A stretch of DNA of 64,000 nucleotides from Keratinibaculum paraultunense (GTDB lineage Bacteria; Bacillota; Clostridia; Tissierellales; Tepidimicrobiaceae): assembly GCF_016767175.1 (NCBI RefSeq), contig NZ_CP068564.1:310001-374000 (forward strand), given 5' to 3'. A program made the translations under genes and the position numbers. Below are positions 38,523-47,818 of this stretch, one piece after another (position 1 is the first letter of the stretch; each line of letters begins with the position of its first letter). The notes below the pieces were generated by a model. It had not been told where the DNA came from, ran no database searches, and saw only the letters and a program-made list of their open reading frames with translations.

Positions 38523-39599
38523 ATGAGTGATATAGTTTTATGGGTTATGGTCATATTTTCTATTATCGGAGGCATAGACAAACTACTTAATAATAAGTAC
38601 GGATTAGGTCGTAAATTTGAAGAAGGCTTTGAAGCTATGGGAGGACTAGTTCTTTCCATGATAGGGATTATCAGCTTAGCACCAGCAATTGCACAATTTC
38701 TTATGCCAATATTGTCTTATTTATCTAAAATTACTCATGCAGATCCTTCAGTATTTACATCGAGTATATTGGCAATAGATATGGGAGGATATGCTATTAG
38801 TGTTGGAGTGGCTAAAGATCAAAATATAGCTAAATTTACTGGTTTAATATTATCATCTATGATGGGAGCAACAGTATCATTTACTATTCCTATAGCTATA
38901 AATATGATAGCTGAAGAAGACTTCGCTTATTTTGCAAAGGGTATATTAGCAGGTATAATAACTATTCCAATAGGTATGTTAATTGGTGGAATAGCTATGA
39001 AATTAGAATATAAGTACATATTCATAAATTTAATCCCTGTAGTAGTTTTAGCAATAATAATAGCAATAGGACTTGTAAAATTTCAACAGAAAATGATTCG
39101 TGTATTTGTTATAATTGGGAAAATTATTATAGCAATAAGTACTATTGGTCTTTTGATAAGCATATTAGGTTTTATATTTAATATAAAATTAATTTCTAAT
39201 ATGATGCTTTTCGAAGAAGGGTTAACAATTATAGGGAAAATAGTAGTGATATTATCAGGTGCTTATCCTTTTTTTCATTTTATTTATAAGATAATGAATA
39301 AGCCACTTAATAATATATCAAAAAAGTTGGGTATAAATGAATTTTCTTGTTTAGGAATAATTACTTCTTTAGCTAATTGTGTTCCTATGATTGGAATATA
39401 TGATAAAATGGATAATAAAGGTAAGGTTATGAATGCAGCTTTTGCTGTTAGTGGAGCTTTTACTTTTGGCGGGCAGTTAGGATACATAACAACTATATCT
39501 AAAGATATGATTATACCTTTTATATTGGCAAAGTTATCTGCAGGTATATCTAGTATTGTACTAGCTAATCAATTAGTAGTTTCAGAAGAAAAATTGTAA
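38523..39599 (+). CDS. Ethanolamine transporter EutH-like membrane protein
   Basis: A 358-residue polytopic membrane protein of the EutH family, which carries ethanolamine into the cell. Features: IIGGIDKLLNNKYGLGRKFE, GFEAMGGLVLSMIGIISLAP, LAIDMGGYAISVGVA and the C-terminal FGGQLGYITTIS. No other ethanolamine genes (ammonia lyase EutBC, shell proteins) are near, so it could serve an unrelated amine. ATG 38523 follows GGGGTG; a TTG at 38511 overlaps that site. The xaa-Pro aminopeptidase gene follows 28 bp later. Confidence 0.85.
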   Translation: MSDIVLWVMVIFSIIGGIDKLLNNKYGLGRKFEEGFEAMGGLVLSMIGIISLAPAIAQFLMPILSYLSKITHADPSVFTSSILAIDMGGYAISVGVAKDQNIAKFTGLILSSMMGATVSFTIPIAINMIAEEDFAYFAKGILAGIITIPIGMLIGGIAMKLEYKYIFINLIPVVVLAIIIAIGLVKFQQKMIRVFVIIGKIIIAISTIGLLISILGFIFNIKLISNMMLFEEGLTIIGKIVVILSGAYPFFHFIYKIMNKPLNNISKKLGINEFSCLGIITSLANCVPMIGIYDKMDNKGKVMNAAFAVSGAFTFGGQLGYITTISKDMIIPFILAKLSAGISSIVLANQLVVSEEKL

Positions 39600-39627
39600 A
39601 ATAATTAAATCAATAGGAGGTTTTAAT

Positions 39628-41409
39628 ATGGAAGTAAAAGAAAGGATAAATAATTTAAGAAAATTGATGAAACAAAGAGGAATTACAGCTTACATAATTC
39701 CAACATCTGATCCTCATCAATCAGAGTATTTAGCAGATCATTATAAAACAAGGGTATGGATTTCTGGTTTTACAGGTTCAGCTGGTACTGTGGTAGTAAC
39801 AGAGGATGAGGCAATTCTTTGGACTGATGGCAGGTACTTTATTCAAGCAGAAAAAGAATTAAAAGATAGCGGGATTAAGTTATATAAAATAGGTATTCCA
39901 GGTTTTCCAACTTATATTGAATGGCTTAAAGATAATTTAAAAGAAGGAGATACAGTAGGATTTGATGGAAAAACTTATGCTCAAAAAGATGCAGAAAAGT
40001 TAGAAAAAGAACTTGGGAAAAAAGGAATTAAATTGGTAGATGAATATGATTTAGTTGGAGAATTATGGGCTGATAGACCTGAACCTCCAAAGAGCAAGGT
40101 TTTTGTTCATGATGTAAAATATGCAGGTAAAACTGCTAAACAGAAGATAGAAGAAGTAAGAAAAGAGATGGACAAAGAAGGAGCTACTCATTTTTTAATA
40201 GGAAGCCTTGATGATATAGCATGGCTTTATAACATTAGAGGAAGAGATGTAAAAAATAACCCAGTAGTTATTTCTTATGCATTGATTTCAATGGATAACG
40301 CATGGTTATTTGTAGATAGTGATAAAATAGATGATGAGGTTAGGAAACATTTAAATGAAAATGGAGTAGAGATCGAGGAATATAATAAAGTAAAAGAGTA
40401 TGTGGGAAATATAGAAAAAGGAAGCAAGATATTTTTAGATCCGGCAATGATAAATAGATGGCTTTACAAGGGGATACCTGAAGATTGTGAAATAATTGAA
40501 GGTACAAATATAACTACAAAGTTAAAAGCTATAAAAAATGATGTGGAAATAAAAAATCAGAGAAATGCTTATATTAAAGATGGAGTTGCATTAGTAAAGT
40601 TTATGTATTGGCTAGATAAAAATGTAGGAAAGATGGAGATTACTGAAGTATCTGCTGCAGAAAAATTAGAAGAATTTAGAAAAGAACAGGAAGGATTTAT
40701 TGAACCAAGTTTTGATACTATTGCTGCATATAAAGAAAATGCAGCTATGATGCATTATAAAGCAGAAGAGGGAAAATCAAATTACAAGTTAAAAAAGGAG
40801 AAAATGTTTTTAGTAGATTCTGGTGGTCAGTATTTTGATGGAACTACAGATATTACTAGGACTATTGTATTAGGAAATATAACAGAAGAAGAAAAAAGAG
40901 ATTTTACCCTTACATTGAAAGGGCATATAAATTTAATCAATGCAAGATTTTTATATGGTTCAACAGGTTCCAACTTAGATACATTAGCTAGATATCCATT
41001 GTGGCAAGAAGGTTTAGATTATAAATGTGGAACTGGACATGGAGTGGGATTTTTATTAAGTGTTCACGAAGGTCCTCATAGTATTTCTAGTAGACCAAAT
41101 ACAGTAACTTTAGAAGAAGGTATGATTGTAACAGTAGAACCAGGAGTTTATAAAGAAGGAAAACATGGAATTAGGATTGAAAATGTAGCTGTCATTGAAA
41201 AAGATATAAATACAGATTCAGGACAATTTATGAAATTTGAAGTCTTATCTTACTGCCCTATAGATTTAGATGGAATAGATGTAGAACTATTAACAGAAGA
41301 AGAAAGAAAATGGCTAAATAAGTATCATAAACAAGTATACGAAAAATTGTCTCCTTATTTAAATGAAGAAGAAAAAGAGTGGTTAAAAGAACAAACTAGA
41401 AGTATATAA
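39628..41409 (+). CDS. Xaa-Pro aminopeptidase (M24B family)
   Basis: A 593-residue metallo-aminopeptidase of the long three-domain type, which removes N-terminal residues before proline. Two creatinase-like N-terminal domains (residues 1-300) precede the pita-bread catalytic domain. Metal ligands are visible in FLVDSGGQYFDGTTDITRTI, GTGHGVGFLLSVHEGPHSI, TVEPGVYKEGKHGIRIENVA. The C-terminal PIDLDGIDVELLTEEERKWL tail is typical of the APP1-like subfamily. The start follows AGGAGG. Cytosolic, no signal peptide. Confidence 0.94.
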   Translation: MEVKERINNLRKLMKQRGITAYIIPTSDPHQSEYLADHYKTRVWISGFTGSAGTVVVTEDEAILWTDGRYFIQAEKELKDSGIKLYKIGIPGFPTYIEWLKDNLKEGDTVGFDGKTYAQKDAEKLEKELGKKGIKLVDEYDLVGELWADRPEPPKSKVFVHDVKYAGKTAKQKIEEVRKEMDKEGATHFLIGSLDDIAWLYNIRGRDVKNNPVVISYALISMDNAWLFVDSDKIDDEVRKHLNENGVEIEEYNKVKEYVGNIEKGSKIFLDPAMINRWLYKGIPEDCEIIEGTNITTKLKAIKNDVEIKNQRNAYIKDGVALVKFMYWLDKNVGKMEITEVSAAEKLEEFRKEQEGFIEPSFDTIAAYKENAAMMHYKAEEGKSNYKLKKEKMFLVDSGGQYFDGTTDITRTIVLGNITEEEKRDFTLTLKGHINLINARFLYGSTGSNLDTLARYPLWQEGLDYKCGTGHGVGFLLSVHEGPHSISSRPNTVTLEEGMIVTVEPGVYKEGKHGIRIENVAVIEKDINTDSGQFMKFEVLSYCPIDLDGIDVELLTEEERKWLNKYHKQVYEKLSPYLNEEEKEWLKEQTRSI

Positions 41410-41465
41410 TATATATTAAATGATATTTTTGTTAGGGGATATATTAAGATAAAATAAAGAATTAA

Positions 41466-41497
41466 ATAAGGGCTGTCAATAAATAGATAGCCCTTAT
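41466..41497 (+). terminator. Hairpin after the Xaa-Pro aminopeptidase gene
   Basis: ATAAGGGCT (41466-41474) and AGCCCTTAT (41489-41497) form a 9-bp stem with a 14-base loop. No T-run follows, so termination may be weak. Confidence 0.5.
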
Positions 41498-41516
41498 TAT
41501 GAAAGGAAAATTGATT

Positions 41517-42719
41517 ATGAGTGATAATGATTTTGAAGATCTTATTTTGGAAATTATGGAAAGCATGGAAGAAGGTTTAATTGATTTTATAAAAAGCAAA
41601 GAGAAAGACTTATTTAAATATGTATTGGAAGTACCTTTAACTTTGGATAAAGCAATAAATACCCTTACTAAAAATGAAATGACGAGTATACGTAAAAAAT
41701 TAAATTTAAAAGGTTTAAGTACTTTAAATAAAGATGAACTTTCCAAAAGACTTGTTGAGCTTATGCCTAAAAAAATTGAGGTCATATTAAATACATTTGA
41801 TAAGGAAAGATATAATTTATTAAAGAAAATAATTATGAATAATGGCTATATTAAAGTTACAGATACAGATATAGATGTAAGTAAGATATATTATTTAAGG
41901 AGCTATGGATTGATATTTAGCGGTTTATTAAATGGTGAAAAAATATTAGCTATGCCAATAGAGCTAATGGAAGTTTTTAAAGCCTATGATACTTTGGAAT
42001 ATAGAAAAATAGTTAATAGAAATACTTTATGGATAGAGCTCGTTACAGGTATGTTGTTTTACTATGGATATATGAATGTAGAAACAATGATAGAAAAAAT
42101 ACAAGAATATACTGAAACGGAATGTGATATTTTACAGTTTTTATTAATATTAAATGAGGCAATAAATTATCATGGATATATAGAGAAGACTCAATTTGGC
42201 TTTAAAAACATATTAATTATAGATGAAAATCGAATTATTGAAGAACAAAATTTAAGAGCAAATATACCATATTACCCTTTTAAAAAAGAGGAATTATTGG
42301 ATGCAGCAAAAGAGGATTTTGTATATAAAACTCCTCAAACTGCGAAATTTTCTCAATATATAAAGTCATTATATGATATTGATGATGAAGAAATGGATGA
42401 AATTTTAAGATTAATTTATTTTATTATAAACAAAGATTTTACATTTGAAGATATAATTGAAGAAATGCAATCTATATTTGAAATAGATACTATAAAGGAA
42501 TTACAAACTATGGGACAAATGCTTATGGATATTAATAATAATACTAGAATGTGGATATTAAAAGGATTTACTCCTGAAGAAGTATCAAATTATAATGCTA
42601 ATTTAGAATCTGGTAACACTAATATAATAGATATTAAGACAAAGAAAAAAATTAGTCCGAATGATCCTTGCCCTTGTGGGAGTGGGAAAAAATATAAAAA
42701 GTGCTGTGGTAAGAAATAA
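41517..42719 (+). CDS. SEC-C domain protein of unknown function
   Basis: 400 residues ending in a SEC-C zinc motif (CPCGSGKKYKKCCGKK), a small module also found at the SecA C-terminus. Residues 40-90 look like a helical SAP/Rho-N-type pair (NEMTSIRKKLNLKGLSTLNK, then DELSKRLVELM). The middle part is unassigned, acidic and helical. The presence of a zinc tail suggests a partner such as ribosome or SecB-like factors, but that is only by analogy. ATG 41517 follows AAAGGA. A terminator is placed right after the stop. Confidence 0.8.
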   Translation: MSDNDFEDLILEIMESMEEGLIDFIKSKEKDLFKYVLEVPLTLDKAINTLTKNEMTSIRKKLNLKGLSTLNKDELSKRLVELMPKKIEVILNTFDKERYNLLKKIIMNNGYIKVTDTDIDVSKIYYLRSYGLIFSGLLNGEKILAMPIELMEVFKAYDTLEYRKIVNRNTLWIELVTGMLFYYGYMNVETMIEKIQEYTETECDILQFLLILNEAINYHGYIEKTQFGFKNILIIDENRIIEEQNLRANIPYYPFKKEELLDAAKEDFVYKTPQTAKFSQYIKSLYDIDDEEMDEILRLIYFIINKDFTFEDIIEEMQSIFEIDTIKELQTMGQMLMDINNNTRMWILKGFTPEEVSNYNANLESGNTNIIDIKTKKKISPNDPCPCGSGKKYKKCCGKK

Positions 42720-42748
42720 GCTGAGAATTATTCCTCAGCTTATTATTT
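42717..42748. terminator. Bidirectional terminator between SEC-C gene and nadE
   Basis: TAAGCTGAG (42717-42725) and CTCAGCTTA (42734-42742) form a 9-bp stem followed by a T-rich tail; it also serves the converging nadE. Confidence 0.82.
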
Positions 42749-42755
42749 TTTAATT

Positions 42756-43583
42756 TTATAAATGTAATTGTTTAGCTTCTCTAAAATCTTTAAATTTTAA
42801 CATTTCTTTAATTTTTTCTACGCTATCTTCATTCTCAGAAGACAAATCCTCTTTTCTTTCTATTTTCATAAGTATTCTATCTAGTTCAGCATAGTCTATT
42901 CCTAGTGCAAATTCATCAGTAATTCCAGGAGCTATATCTGGACTAGGTTTTTTATCAATTATCTTTTGAGGTATGTTTAATTTTTTAGCTAACTCAAGTA
43001 CCTCAGTTTTATATAGATGGCGTATAGGTTCAATATCACATGCTTCATCTCCCCATTTAGTATAAAAACCTATAGTATATTCAGTTTTATTGATGCAACC
43101 AATTACAGCATAGTTTATTTTTTCTGCTTCAAAGTATAATACAGTAGACCTTATTCTTGGCTTAGTACGATAATAAGCTAAGGCTTCTAGAAATTTTTCA
43201 TCTCCTTGAGTAGTTAAATCTTGGATGAATGGATTTTTTTCTTTTCTCCATATATTTCTAGAATATATACTTTGGACTGACTTTGGAAAAGGGAAGGCAG
43301 GAGGTTTTAAAGAATATATTCCTAGTTTTCTCAATATTCCAGTTATATTTATTATTTTATATTCTATTCCCAAATAATCACATACTAGTTTAGCATCATC
43401 TACAGTTTCAGGGCTTGAATCCCTTTCAGGAAGTATTAGACCATATACTTTGTCTCTACCTATGGAGTCTACTAAAAGCTTTCCCACTACAGCTGAGTCA
43501 AGTCCGCCACTTATACCAATCACCGCTCCATTGAACATATATTTTTCTATATTAGTTTTAATAAAATTTTTTATTTCTTCCAT
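42756..43583 (-). CDS. nadE: NAD synthetase (ammonia-dependent type)
   Basis: The last step of NAD synthesis: amidation of nicotinate adenine dinucleotide. 275 residues with the PP-loop GISGGLDSAVVGKLL near residue 24, LPERDSSPETVDDAKLVCDY, and YTIGFYTKWGDEACDIEPIR near residue 180 (deamido-NAD site), then LYKTEVLELAKKLNIP and a DIAPG segment. There is no glutaminase domain, so ammonia or a separate amidotransferase is used. ATG 43583 follows GGAGGA; the TTG at 43598 overlaps that site. It pairs with nadA-nadC at 59.2-60.9 kb. Confidence 0.93.
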   Translation of the reverse strand: MEEIKNFIKTNIEKYMFNGAVIGISGGLDSAVVGKLLVDSIGRDKVYGLILPERDSSPETVDDAKLVCDYLGIEYKIINITGILRKLGIYSLKPPAFPFPKSVQSIYSRNIWRKEKNPFIQDLTTQGDEKFLEALAYYRTKPRIRSTVLYFEAEKINYAVIGCINKTEYTIGFYTKWGDEACDIEPIRHLYKTEVLELAKKLNIPQKIIDKKPSPDIAPGITDEFALGIDYAELDRILMKIERKEDLSSENEDSVEKIKEMLKFKDFREAKQLHL

Positions 43584-43754
43584 ATTTAATTCCTCCAATA
43601 TTGTATTATAATATATAACTACCCTTAATAGACATAAGTAAGCTATGATATATCAATAATGAATAACTAAAAATATAGGGAATCATAGAATATATAATAA
43701 TATTCCTTTATCTTAATTGTAAACAAAAATATATTTATAAAATTGTTTATAAAA

Positions 43755-44927
43755 CTAATAATCAAATATTTCTAAAGTTCTATCTAATATATCATTTAAA
43801 TAAGCAAGAAGTACCCCATAGTTGGTGATTGGAACTTGTTTTTCATTACATAACATAATTCTACTTTGTATTTCCTTTCTATTTACCATACATCCACCAC
43901 AGTGAATTACTAAACTATATTTTTCTAGATTTTCACTAAAATCATATCCAGTTTTGAAATGGAAATTTAATTTTTTGCCTGTTTTTTTCTGAAGGAGAGT
44001 GGGAATTTTTACTCTCCCTATGTCTTCGTGAGTAGTATTATGGGTACAGTTTTCAGCTATAAGTATATTGTCGTTATTTTTTAATGTATTTATAGTTTTT
44101 ACACCATCTACCAATTTTTTTAAATCACCTTTGTGTCTAGCAAATAAGATTGAAAAAGAAGTCAATTTTATATCTTTAGGTACTATTTTATCTACTTTTT
44201 TAAATATCTGTGAATCTGTTATAACTAAATCTACATCTTCTAAATCTTCTAATCCACTTTTAAGTTCTGTATCTCTTAATACATAGCATTTTATTCCATT
44301 ATCTATACAATCCCTTATTACTTGAACTTGAGGAAGTATAAGCCTTCCTTTAGGTGCTTGTTTGTCTATTGGTACAACAAGTATAACTTTTCCATTATAA
44401 GGAACTAAATCTCCAACGATGGGAGGATCAGCTTCTACTTCTTCTATCTTTTTTATTAATTCTTGTTTTAATTTATCTATATTTATTCTTTTAGTAGATG
44501 ATACAAATATGCCATGGGGATATTCCAATTTTAATTTATCTATATAATTTTCATCTACCATATCTATTTTATTTATGACTAAAATATATGGTATATTATA
44601 TTTTTTAAATAATATTTCCATATTGTTTAGATATTCTTTGTCAATATCCAATATATCCATTACATATATTGCTATATTAGTTCTCCTTGCAGTATCTAGG
44701 CTTTTTTTAATTCTTAAATTACCTAGTTCTCCTTTATCATCAATACCTGCTGTATCTATAAATACAACAGGTCCTACTGGAGTCAATTCCATAGATTTTT
44801 TAACAGGATCTGTAGTAGTTCCTTCTATGGAGCTTACAATGGAAACTTCTTGTTCTGTTATGGCATTTAGTAGTGAAGATTTTCCAGCATTCCTCTTTCC
44901 ATATATGGATATTGTAGGTTTATACAT
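43755..44927 (-). CDS. hydF: [FeFe]-hydrogenase maturation GTPase HydF
   Basis: The scaffold on which the 2Fe subcluster of [FeFe] hydrogenase is built. 390 residues: a Ras-like GTPase domain (GKRNAGKSSLLNAI near residue 9, EGTTTDPV, DTAGIDD, NKID), a dimerisation domain, and a C-terminal cluster domain with the CxH (near residue 284) and HCGGC (near 338) ligands. ATG 44927 follows AAAAGGG; ATG at 44933 and 44948 are alternatives. The start overlaps the end of hydG by eight bases. Confidence 0.95.
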   Translation of the reverse strand: MYKPTISIYGKRNAGKSSLLNAITEQEVSIVSSIEGTTTDPVKKSMELTPVGPVVFIDTAGIDDKGELGNLRIKKSLDTARRTNIAIYVMDILDIDKEYLNNMEILFKKYNIPYILVINKIDMVDENYIDKLKLEYPHGIFVSSTKRINIDKLKQELIKKIEEVEADPPIVGDLVPYNGKVILVVPIDKQAPKGRLILPQVQVIRDCIDNGIKCYVLRDTELKSGLEDLEDVDLVITDSQIFKKVDKIVPKDIKLTSFSILFARHKGDLKKLVDGVKTINTLKNNDNILIAENCTHNTTHEDIGRVKIPTLLQKKTGKKLNFHFKTGYDFSENLEKYSLVIHCGGCMVNRKEIQSRIMLCNEKQVPITNYGVLLAYLNDILDRTLEIFDY

Positions 44928-46335
44928 AAACATCCCTTTTACCCTCATCTATTAATTTTAATTTTTCTTCAATCATTTTTTTCTTTTCAGGATTTGTATT
45001 TTCTATTTTTTCAAGTTCACATTCAATTAATTTTTCTCCAGCTTTTCTTGTTTCTTCTGAAGCATAGTCTAATAAATATTCTTTAAAGGTTAATATTCCA
45101 TTAGGTATACAGAAGTTTTGAATATTTCCTGGTTTTGCTATATCCATGAACTCATCTCCAGTTCTACCAGATCTATAGCAGGCAGTACAGAAGGATGTTA
45201 AATATCCAAAATCGCACATTTCCTTTATTACTTCATCTAAAGAACGCATATCCCCAAGTTGAAACTGTTCTTTTTCAGGTATATAGTCATCTTTTTTATA
45301 TCCACCAATTCCAATTCTTGAGCCAGCATCTATTTGAGATATTCCAAGAGGAATCATCTCTTTTCTAACTTCGGGACTTTCTCTAGCAGTTAATATCATA
45401 CCAGTATATGGTACTGAAAGACGAATTATAGATATTATTTTTTTAAAGTCTTCATCGGATACTTTGTATTTTGTTTGGTCGTAGAATTCTGTGTTTATAG
45501 CGGGTTCTATTCTTGGAAATGATATGGTATGAGGTCCTACTCCAAAGGTTTCTTCTAGATGGATTGTGTGGAATAATAATCCCATAACTTCAAATTTCCA
45601 GTAATATAGACCAAATAGTGCTCCAATTCCCACATCGTCAATTCCAGCTTCCATAGCTCTATCTAATCCATACAATCTCCAAGAATAATCTCCTTTAATG
45701 GTATTTTGAGGATGTAGTTTTTTGTATATATCATGATTATAAGTTTCTTGAAATATTTGGAATGTACCTATTCCTGCTTCTTTTAATTTTTTATAGCCTT
45801 CTACATCCATAGGGGCTGCATTTATATTTACTCTTCTTATTTCACCTTTATCTTTTTTAGTTTCATATACTATATTTATAGTTTCGGCAATAAAATCAGC
45901 ATCATAGCAAGTATGCTCACCATAAACAAGTATTAATCTTTTGTGACCTTTGCTTTCTAAAATTTCTACTTGTTCTTTTAATTCTTCTGCTGTTAGAGTT
46001 TTTCTAACTATAGCATCATTATCTTTTCTAAATCCACAGTATAGGCAATTGTTTACACATTTATTTCCAATGTATAGTGGTGCAAAAAACACAATCCTAT
46101 TTCCATATATTTCTTGTTTTAACTTTCTTGCAGCTTCAAATATTTCTTCTAATAGATCAGGATCTTCAACTTGAAGGAGTTTTGCTGTTTCTTGAGGTTC
46201 AAGTCTTACTTTATCAAGGGATTTGGCAATTATATTTCTTATTTCTGCTGGGTCTGGATTTTTCCCTTTTTCAAGAAGGTCAAATATCTCTTGATCATTT
46301 ATAAAATCTTTATCATAAGTTTTAAAATTATACAT
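44920..46335 (-). CDS. hydG: [FeFe]-hydrogenase maturation radical SAM enzyme HydG
   Basis: Splits tyrosine into p-cresol, CO and cyanide and builds an Fe(CO)2(CN)-cysteine synthon for the hydrogenase cluster. 471 residues. The radical SAM cluster motif is CVNNCLYCGFRKDN near residue 95, followed by the TIM barrel. The C-terminal extension that carries the second, dangler-iron cluster has SFCTACYRSGRTGDEFMDI with a third Cys in NFC (CX2CX22C). Start preceded by GGAGGAAA. It lies between hydE and hydF in the same operon. Confidence 0.96.
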   Translation of the reverse strand: MYNFKTYDKDFINDQEIFDLLEKGKNPDPAEIRNIIAKSLDKVRLEPQETAKLLQVEDPDLLEEIFEAARKLKQEIYGNRIVFFAPLYIGNKCVNNCLYCGFRKDNDAIVRKTLTAEELKEQVEILESKGHKRLILVYGEHTCYDADFIAETINIVYETKKDKGEIRRVNINAAPMDVEGYKKLKEAGIGTFQIFQETYNHDIYKKLHPQNTIKGDYSWRLYGLDRAMEAGIDDVGIGALFGLYYWKFEVMGLLFHTIHLEETFGVGPHTISFPRIEPAINTEFYDQTKYKVSDEDFKKIISIIRLSVPYTGMILTARESPEVRKEMIPLGISQIDAGSRIGIGGYKKDDYIPEKEQFQLGDMRSLDEVIKEMCDFGYLTSFCTACYRSGRTGDEFMDIAKPGNIQNFCIPNGILTFKEYLLDYASEETRKAGEKLIECELEKIENTNPEKKKMIEEKLKLIDEGKRDVYV

Positions 46336-46349
46336 AATGGTTTCCTCCT

Positions 46350-47384
46350 TTATTTTAACCAGTCTATATGGTCTCCACGACTCATATCAATAATATAACC
46401 AATATTGTTAATTCTTTTTTCAATACTTTTAATTTCACTAACATCTCTAGATTCTTTGTTTTTATAAATTTCATATTTATTTCTTACATGAATAGGGGAA
46501 AGATTTAGCATTAGTACATTACCTCCAGCTTTGATCCCTTTTTCAATTCCATCTTCATCAAGGGTATTTAAAGCAGTTGTTACTGGCATCAAAGCTTTTG
46601 GTACAAATAGTCTTGTTAAAGCTATAAACAGTAATGTTTTTTGAACAGAACCAGGTTTCATACGATGGAGAGGAGTTTGGGGATGAGGAACTAAGGGACC
46701 AATTCCTATCATTTCAGGATTTAATTCTTTTAAAAATAAAAGATTGTCTGCTATAACTTCATTATCTTCATAAGGAAGACCAACTATAAATCCTGCTCCT
46801 ACTTGATAGCCTAGTTTTTTTAGATTATAAAGGCATGCTTTTCTGTTTTCAAAGCTCATATTAGGATGAAGCATACTATATAAATTTGGTGTAGCTGTTT
46901 CGTGACGGAGCAAGAATCTATCAACTCCTGCATTAAAAAACATTTCATATTCATAAAAATCTCTTTCTCCAATGGATAGAGTTAAAGCAGTATCAGGAAA
47001 TTTAGTTTTAATTTCTTGTATAATTTCCACCATAAGTTCACTTGTATAATACATATCTTCACCACTTTGAAGCACAAAGGTTCTATAGCCTAAATAATGA
47101 GCCTCTTCAAGGGAATAAATAATTTCATCTTTTGATAATCTATATCTATCTACATATTTGTTGTCTTTTCTTATGCCACAATATATACAGTTATTTCTAC
47201 AATAATTAGAAAACTCCATAAGACCTCTTATAAATATTCTATTTCCATATATATTTTTTACAGTATTTTGAGCCATTTCAAATATTATAGGGTACATATC
47301 TTTAGTTATATTATTTAGTAAATATATTATTTCTTCTCTTTTTAAATTGTTTTCATCATATAATTTTCTTAATAATTTTTTCAT
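46350..47384 (-). CDS. hydE: [FeFe]-hydrogenase maturation radical SAM enzyme HydE
   Basis: The third maturase, a radical SAM enzyme that processes the HydG product toward the bridging dithiolate. 344 residues. The cluster motif is CRNNCIYCGIRKDN near residue 62; other family features are YRTFVLQSGEDMYYTSELMV, LSIGERDFYEYEMFFNAGVD, RFLLRHETATPNLYSMLHPN and AGFIVGLPYEDNE. It overlaps the regulator gene upstream by four bases (ATGA), and ends 14 bp before the HydG start. All three maturases are therefore in one operon. Confidence 0.95.
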   Translation of the reverse strand: MKKLLRKLYDENNLKREEIIYLLNNITKDMYPIIFEMAQNTVKNIYGNRIFIRGLMEFSNYCRNNCIYCGIRKDNKYVDRYRLSKDEIIYSLEEAHYLGYRTFVLQSGEDMYYTSELMVEIIQEIKTKFPDTALTLSIGERDFYEYEMFFNAGVDRFLLRHETATPNLYSMLHPNMSFENRKACLYNLKKLGYQVGAGFIVGLPYEDNEVIADNLLFLKELNPEMIGIGPLVPHPQTPLHRMKPGSVQKTLLFIALTRLFVPKALMPVTTALNTLDEDGIEKGIKAGGNVLMLNLSPIHVRNKYEIYKNKESRDVSEIKSIEKRINNIGYIIDMSRGDHIDWLK

Positions 47385-47641
47385 CTATCTATTTCCTTTT
47401 TAGATATAGAAGTTTTAACTATACAATTATCTAAATTTCCAAGTTTTCCTGTAAGGCTATTTATTTCATCTAGCGTTCCTACAACTATAATACAAATTAC
47501 AGATATATTATCTTCATGAAAAGGGATTCCCATTCTTCCTCTGACAATATCTTTATAATTTGAAATTAATTTATTAAAATCAAATTGTATCTTCTCCGGT
47601 TCTTCTAATATAGCACTTATAATAGCTATTCTTTTTTTCAA
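47381..47641 (-). CDS. Iron-only hydrogenase system regulator (TM1266 family)
   Basis: An 86-residue ACT-like protein of the family named after Thermotoga TM1266, which is repeatedly found beside hydE/hydG and called a putative regulator, although no DNA-binding or ligand-binding role is proven. Visible features are KRIAIISAILEEPEKIQFDF, a VRGRMGIPFHEDNISVICII core and GTLDEINSLTGKLGNLDN. The TTG start lies seven bases after AGGAGG. It is the first gene of the operon and follows a structured leader with an intrinsic terminator. Confidence 0.88.
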   Translation of the reverse strand: MKKRIAIISAILEEPEKIQFDFNKLISNYKDIVRGRMGIPFHEDNISVICIIVVGTLDEINSLTGKLGNLDNCIVKTSISKKEIDR

Positions 47642-47660
47642 AAAAATCCTCCTTTCTAAA

Positions 47661-47685
47661 TAAAAAACTTCCTCGAAAGGAAGTT
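47661..47685 (-). terminator. Intrinsic terminator within the hyd leader
   Basis: On the minus strand AACTTCC (47685-47679), loop TTTCGA, GGAAGTT (47672-47666) and a run of six T (47667-47662). It lies upstream of the first coding gene, so it would act as an attenuator. Confidence 0.8.
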
Positions 47686-47812
47686 AGGTATATTTTCTAA
47701 TCCTAAGTCCCTTTCAGAATAGATTGCTCTATATCTGTTAGGTATTAGTTTGCTTGTATTCCAATTAAGTTAAGGTTTCCCTCAAAATAATTGGATATGT
47801 ATATTGTATCTT
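47686..47812 (-). promoter_or_regulatory. Structured leader of the hydrogenase maturation operon, candidate riboswitch
   Basis: On the minus strand there are two domains. Domain A: TCCAATT (47795-47789) pairs with AATTGGA (47766-47760), enclosing TTGAGG-GAAA-CCTTAA, a 6-bp stem with a GNRA loop. Domain B: CTAAT-a-CCTAA (47748-47738) pairs with TTAGG-ATTAG (47706-47697), enclosing ATAGA-GCAA-TCTAT, another GNRA hairpin. GGGACTTAGG (47711-47702) can instead pair at nine of ten positions with CCTAACTTCC (47688-47679), which contains the 5' arm of the terminator. The class is not one I recognise. Confidence 0.6.
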
Positions 47813-47818
47813 GATATA

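Noticed and set aside
44920-44948. HydF start at ATG 44948
   Set aside because: It overlaps hydG more deeply and has no ribosome site; ATG 44927 follows AAAAGGG at proper distance.
47686-47812. T-box leader for the hyd operon
   Set aside because: The conserved T-box antiterminator bulge sequence (TGGNACC) and specifier domain are absent.
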